Under the pieces are notes generated by a model that was not told the origin of the DNA, searched no databases, and was given only the letters and a program-made list of their open reading frames with translations. This document shows positions 5,844 through 8,581 of a stretch of 8,581 bases of DNA, piece after piece. Numbering within the stretch: the first letter of the stretch is position 1; every line of letters starts with the position of its first letter. The DNA comes from an uncultured Prevotellaceae bacterium (GTDB lineage: Bacteria > Bacteroidota > Bacteroidia > Bacteroidales > Muribaculaceae): the NCBI GenBank assembly GCA_945983195.1, contig CAMFSS010000074.1, positions 1 to 8,581 on the forward strand, written 5' to 3'. Position numbers and translations under genes: made by a program.

Positions 5844-5850
5844 AAAGTTA
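5843..5850 (-). promoter_or_regulatory. Bacteroidetes -7-like box for the LRR gene
   Basis: TAACTTTG (5850-5843) fits TAnnTTTG and is identical to the higBA -7 box. No TTTG lies at the expected -33 position, so the match is partial. The ATG at 5795 is 47 nt downstream, with no Shine-Dalgarno, as is common in Bacteroidales. Confidence 0.4.
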
Positions 5851-5860
5851 TAACATATTT

Positions 5861-8581
5861 TTATTTAATTATTTGTTTTGAGTCCTTTATTTCTCCATTT
5901 TCAGCAACAGAAATTACATAATTACCATTCGGGCAATCAATGCCATAAATATTAATGCTATTTTCCCCTGCTAACATGGGAAAAACCTTACGATATTGAT
6001 TGGTTATACCTTGTACTATGATTTCAGTATTTATATTTGCTGGTCTTGATAATTTAATGTTAAGCAAGTCTGAAAATTGATTTGGTGAAACGCTTTCTAT
6101 AAGTGGTATTTTATCAAGATTGAAATATGTATATCCCACAACGCCATCATTAGATTCCACGCGCAATTCATATGTTCCGGTTGCTTTTGTCCCATCAATT
6201 TCAACATGTTGTTGATTACCAATAACATTACAGTTTTCATCTGACCATTGATAGGTAGCTTCACAATTAACATTTGTTGCAGTTAGATTGTAAATGCCAT
6301 TGTCATGTGATGAAGATACCATTGGCGACAAAGGAGATAATCCGTTTGACGATATTTCGATTGTAGTACCAGTTATAATCTCATTTGTACTAATATCCTT
6401 CTTTACAAGATGGATGTTGTATTTATGTGGTTCTACAATTGACGCATTCGACTTGAATCTGCAATCTACTCGAATTGAGTCATCTTGATTCGCAGCATAT
6501 ATATTGGATATATAGCTTGTTGAATCCATAAAATAAAATTTACGGACATTAGAGCTGTAAACAACTACATTATTTGCACATTCTCCGGCGTTTTTCCATG
6601 CTTGATAAGATGTAGGAGATAATTCTATCGACATTTCGACATTTGCAAGAGCTTCATCAGAAGTTAAAAACTCATATCTGTAGTTAGTACTGTCAGCATC
6701 AATATATGTAAATGTGTTGTTGCTGTTACGTGCCAAATACTTGGTTTTACTGTGTTGAGCAATGTTATTAGATTCTCTGACTGCAATTAGTGCATCGTAC
6801 GTTTCTTCTATTGGATCTGAAAATCCCATATTTTCAGAATCTGAAATTCTTGCAACAATGTTGAAATATGCTCTTTTATTGTTATATAATTCGACCATTT
6901 TGCGTGGAACTGATATTTCGTATGATAAAATGATGCATGAGTCAGACTTTATTGCAGAATCAATTATATCCGGGTATTCTTCATTTGAATAAATATTCTT
7001 ACTGGGTGCTCTTCTTTTACCCATAAATAGCAATCCATTTCTTGACATCATTACATTTGCCCAATATATATGAAGATATTTGTCTGAAGAGTTATAGTCA
7101 GACATCCCTCTGTTCCATATCCTTACATATGCATAAACATGGTTGAATCTATTATCTGTTGACAATTCCAATGCTTCATCTTCTTGGTTCTCTAAACCAT
7201 CGTCTTGATTACGTAACCATATATCAGGACTATTCCAGAATGTATTAGAACAATTTGGCTCTTTGCCGGTATCATCAAGATTATCTCTGATGTATAGGTC
7301 AACTCCTTCAGGGATATTGTTGAAAGCCACATCTTCTTTAAGATAGCGGTTTACGGTGCTGATATCGCCCGAAGTGCTTGTGGTGAGGCTGTCGGCATAC
7401 GCAAATGCTTCCTCCAGCGTCATGCGCCCATTGCCGTCGGAGTCTGATGCCACGCTGTTTCCAAGCGCGTCGCTGCCGCACATTGCCGCAGTCCAGTGCA
7501 TAAGGAATTCCGAGAACGGCTTGTCGGCACAAGAGGTTGCAGCTTCATCTTCTCCGGTGGCAGCCGTTATCACATGACCCTTTCCCGAAAGATATTCGCT
7601 GAATGCACTTGCATTGCTCACACCGAGCACATAGTCAGTCACCCTCACATTTGCCGACGATATCATTCTTTCAAGCTCGCCGGCTGTCATTCTGCTTCCT
7701 CCCTGAAGCATAATGTAAGGCTCTCCCGAATCGTCAGTTCCGGCATTGCCTGTGATGAACACAAGCAAGTGTCCGGTGCCGTTCATTTCGATTTTTATTT
7801 CATCAAGGCAATCATATAGTGTATTGATATTAAGGTTCCAGATATCAGTGCCTATGTTGCGCGGTAAGCTCGTATATCCGCTCCCGTCGGCTCTGCGCAT
7901 CAGTGAATCAGTCGGCATAAGGATTCTTATGTTGTCAGTCATCACATTATATTTGTTTGTCAATACCTTGTAGATAAATGAGCAGTCGTTCCAGTATCGC
8001 TCCAGGTTGTCATGTCGCGACGATGCGCTGTTGATGATAAGTGCGAACGTTTTTCCGGCAACTTCTGTGTTGTAGTTGGGCACTGACTGGGCAACGGTCG
8101 GTTTCAGGCTGGCATTGTTACCGTAGAGGTTGCGTGAGTTTGTCAATCGCAGATTTACGCCATTTGGCAACATTCTGCCCGGAACACGGCAGCTTCGTGT
8201 AGCAGTAAGCCGAGACCTCTCACACTGCACATACACATAGCCACATTCGTGGCTCCAATTCTGGTTAGGATGCTCGTCTACTACTATCAGCCAGTGATGA
8301 CCGGTGCGTACCCACGCACTCGAGTCGGGCAGCTCGCTTGCGTTGCTCTCATAGTCATTGTCAATCAGTTCACTTGCTCCAATGTAATAGTCCACATCGG
8401 TGCGGTTTCCATACCACTCTTTTGCGATTTGCAGTGCCTGTTGTTCGTGAATGTAGACCTTTGTCACGTCATCTACAGGTCCTACTACTATTCCACCACC
8501 GATTGAATCGCCGGGAATGATAATGCCTGCTGATGCAAGCTGAAAAGAAGCGATAATTAACGCTAAAAAAACAGAAATCTT
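5861..8581 (-). CDS. Secreted C13/legumain-like protein with substituted catalytic residues, T9SS-like tail (5' partial)
   Basis: 906 residues are visible; the frame is open to the window edge, so the start lies beyond 8581 (a GTG at 8467 is internal). Residues 1-18 (KISVFLALIIASFQLASA) are the end of a signal peptide. Next comes a ~150-residue N-terminal region (HEQQALQIAKEWYG at 45-58) that may be propeptide-like. A C13-type caspase fold spans ~175-370: FALIINSAS (179-187), LLVFITGNAG (272-281), TDYVLGVSNAS (315-325), TAATGEDEAA (339-348). Then follow an EF-hand-type loop DSDGNGRMTLEE (380-391), the beta module LYIRDNLDDTGKEPN (429-443) with SPDIWLRNQDDG (451-462), further beta-rich domains, and a sorting tail (SPNQFSDLLNIKLS near 832-845, then GNYVISVAENGEIKDSKQII near 886-905). 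Family members have H-G and a Cys in the catalytic motifs; here these read N279-A and S322. It is likely exported by the type IX system, function unknown. The C-terminal two thirds are AT-rich, the N-terminal third is not. Confidence 0.8.
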   Translation of the reverse strand, partial: KISVFLALIIASFQLASAGIIIPGDSIGGGIVVGPVDDVTKVYIHEQQALQIAKEWYGNRTDVDYYIGASELIDNDYESNASELPDSSAWVRTGHHWLIVVDEHPNQNWSHECGYVYVQCERSRLTATRSCRVPGRMLPNGVNLRLTNSRNLYGNNASLKPTVAQSVPNYNTEVAGKTFALIINSASSRHDNLERYWNDCSFIYKVLTNKYNVMTDNIRILMPTDSLMRRADGSGYTSLPRNIGTDIWNLNINTLYDCLDEIKIEMNGTGHLLVFITGNAGTDDSGEPYIMLQGGSRMTAGELERMISSANVRVTDYVLGVSNASAFSEYLSGKGHVITAATGEDEAATSCADKPFSEFLMHWTAAMCGSDALGNSVASDSDGNGRMTLEEAFAYADSLTTSTSGDISTVNRYLKEDVAFNNIPEGVDLYIRDNLDDTGKEPNCSNTFWNSPDIWLRNQDDGLENQEDEALELSTDNRFNHVYAYVRIWNRGMSDYNSSDKYLHIYWANVMMSRNGLLFMGKRRAPSKNIYSNEEYPDIIDSAIKSDSCIILSYEISVPRKMVELYNNKRAYFNIVARISDSENMGFSDPIEETYDALIAVRESNNIAQHSKTKYLARNSNNTFTYIDADSTNYRYEFLTSDEALANVEMSIELSPTSYQAWKNAGECANNVVVYSSNVRKFYFMDSTSYISNIYAANQDDSIRVDCRFKSNASIVEPHKYNIHLVKKDISTNEIITGTTIEISSNGLSPLSPMVSSSHDNGIYNLTATNVNCEATYQWSDENCNVIGNQQHVEIDGTKATGTYELRVESNDGVVGYTYFNLDKIPLIESVSPNQFSDLLNIKLSRPANINTEIIVQGITNQYRKVFPMLAGENSINIYGIDCPNGNYVISVAENGEIKDSKQIIK

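Noticed and set aside
1..8581. CRISPR array, tRNA/rRNA genes, transposase or integrase
   Set aside because: No regularly spaced repeats, no cloverleaf or rRNA-like sequence, and no recombinase motif was found on either strand.

Overview
The window looks like a chromosomal stretch from a gut-type Bacteroidales bacterium, possibly of the Muribaculaceae/Bacteroides group. The evidence is threefold. Promoter-like elements match the Bacteroidetes TAnnTTTG (-7) and TTTG (-33) pattern. There is a BspA-type leucine-rich-repeat protein and a C13/legumain-fold protein with the HDDG-like beta module common in this order. Three protein C-termini end in a type IX secretion-like sorting tail (pattern G-[IL/N]-Y-[IV]-[IV], then a basic end). 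The genus cannot be fixed from the sequence alone.

Layout. Positions 1-347 hold the orphaned C-terminal tail of a secreted protein on the + strand, closed by a strong hairpin terminator (415-451) that also faces the convergent operon. Positions 492-3111 hold a minus-strand DpnII/MboI-type (GATC) restriction-modification operon in the transcription order Dam-like methyltransferase, DpnII-family endonuclease, DpnA-like methyltransferase. The first methyltransferase is damaged at its 5' end: its SAM-binding motif I is encoded in frame, but no start codon lies upstream of it. Positions 3112-3471 and 4142-4526 are GC-rich, hairpin-bearing intergenic regions. They contain two diverged copies of one repeat and flank an AT-rich higBA toxin-antitoxin pair (3472-4141, + strand). 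Positions 4527-5795 encode a secreted BspA-like LRR protein, with a dyad element and a -7-like box just upstream. Positions 5861-8581 encode most of a large secreted C13-like protein whose N-terminus runs off the window; both catalytic positions of its peptidase fold appear substituted.

How it works together. The central 2.6 kb plus 0.7 kb make a small defence/maintenance island (GATC restriction-modification next to higBA). It is bounded by repeats and sits between ordinary secreted surface-protein genes. The repeat copies at the higBA borders, the 5' loss of the Dam-like gene exactly beside repeat copy A, and the base-composition changes inside the operon suggest assembly by recombination. 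The two right-hand minus-strand genes are 65 bp apart and may share a transcript, but the downstream one has its own promoter-like box. No tRNA, rRNA, CRISPR, transposase or integrase was seen.
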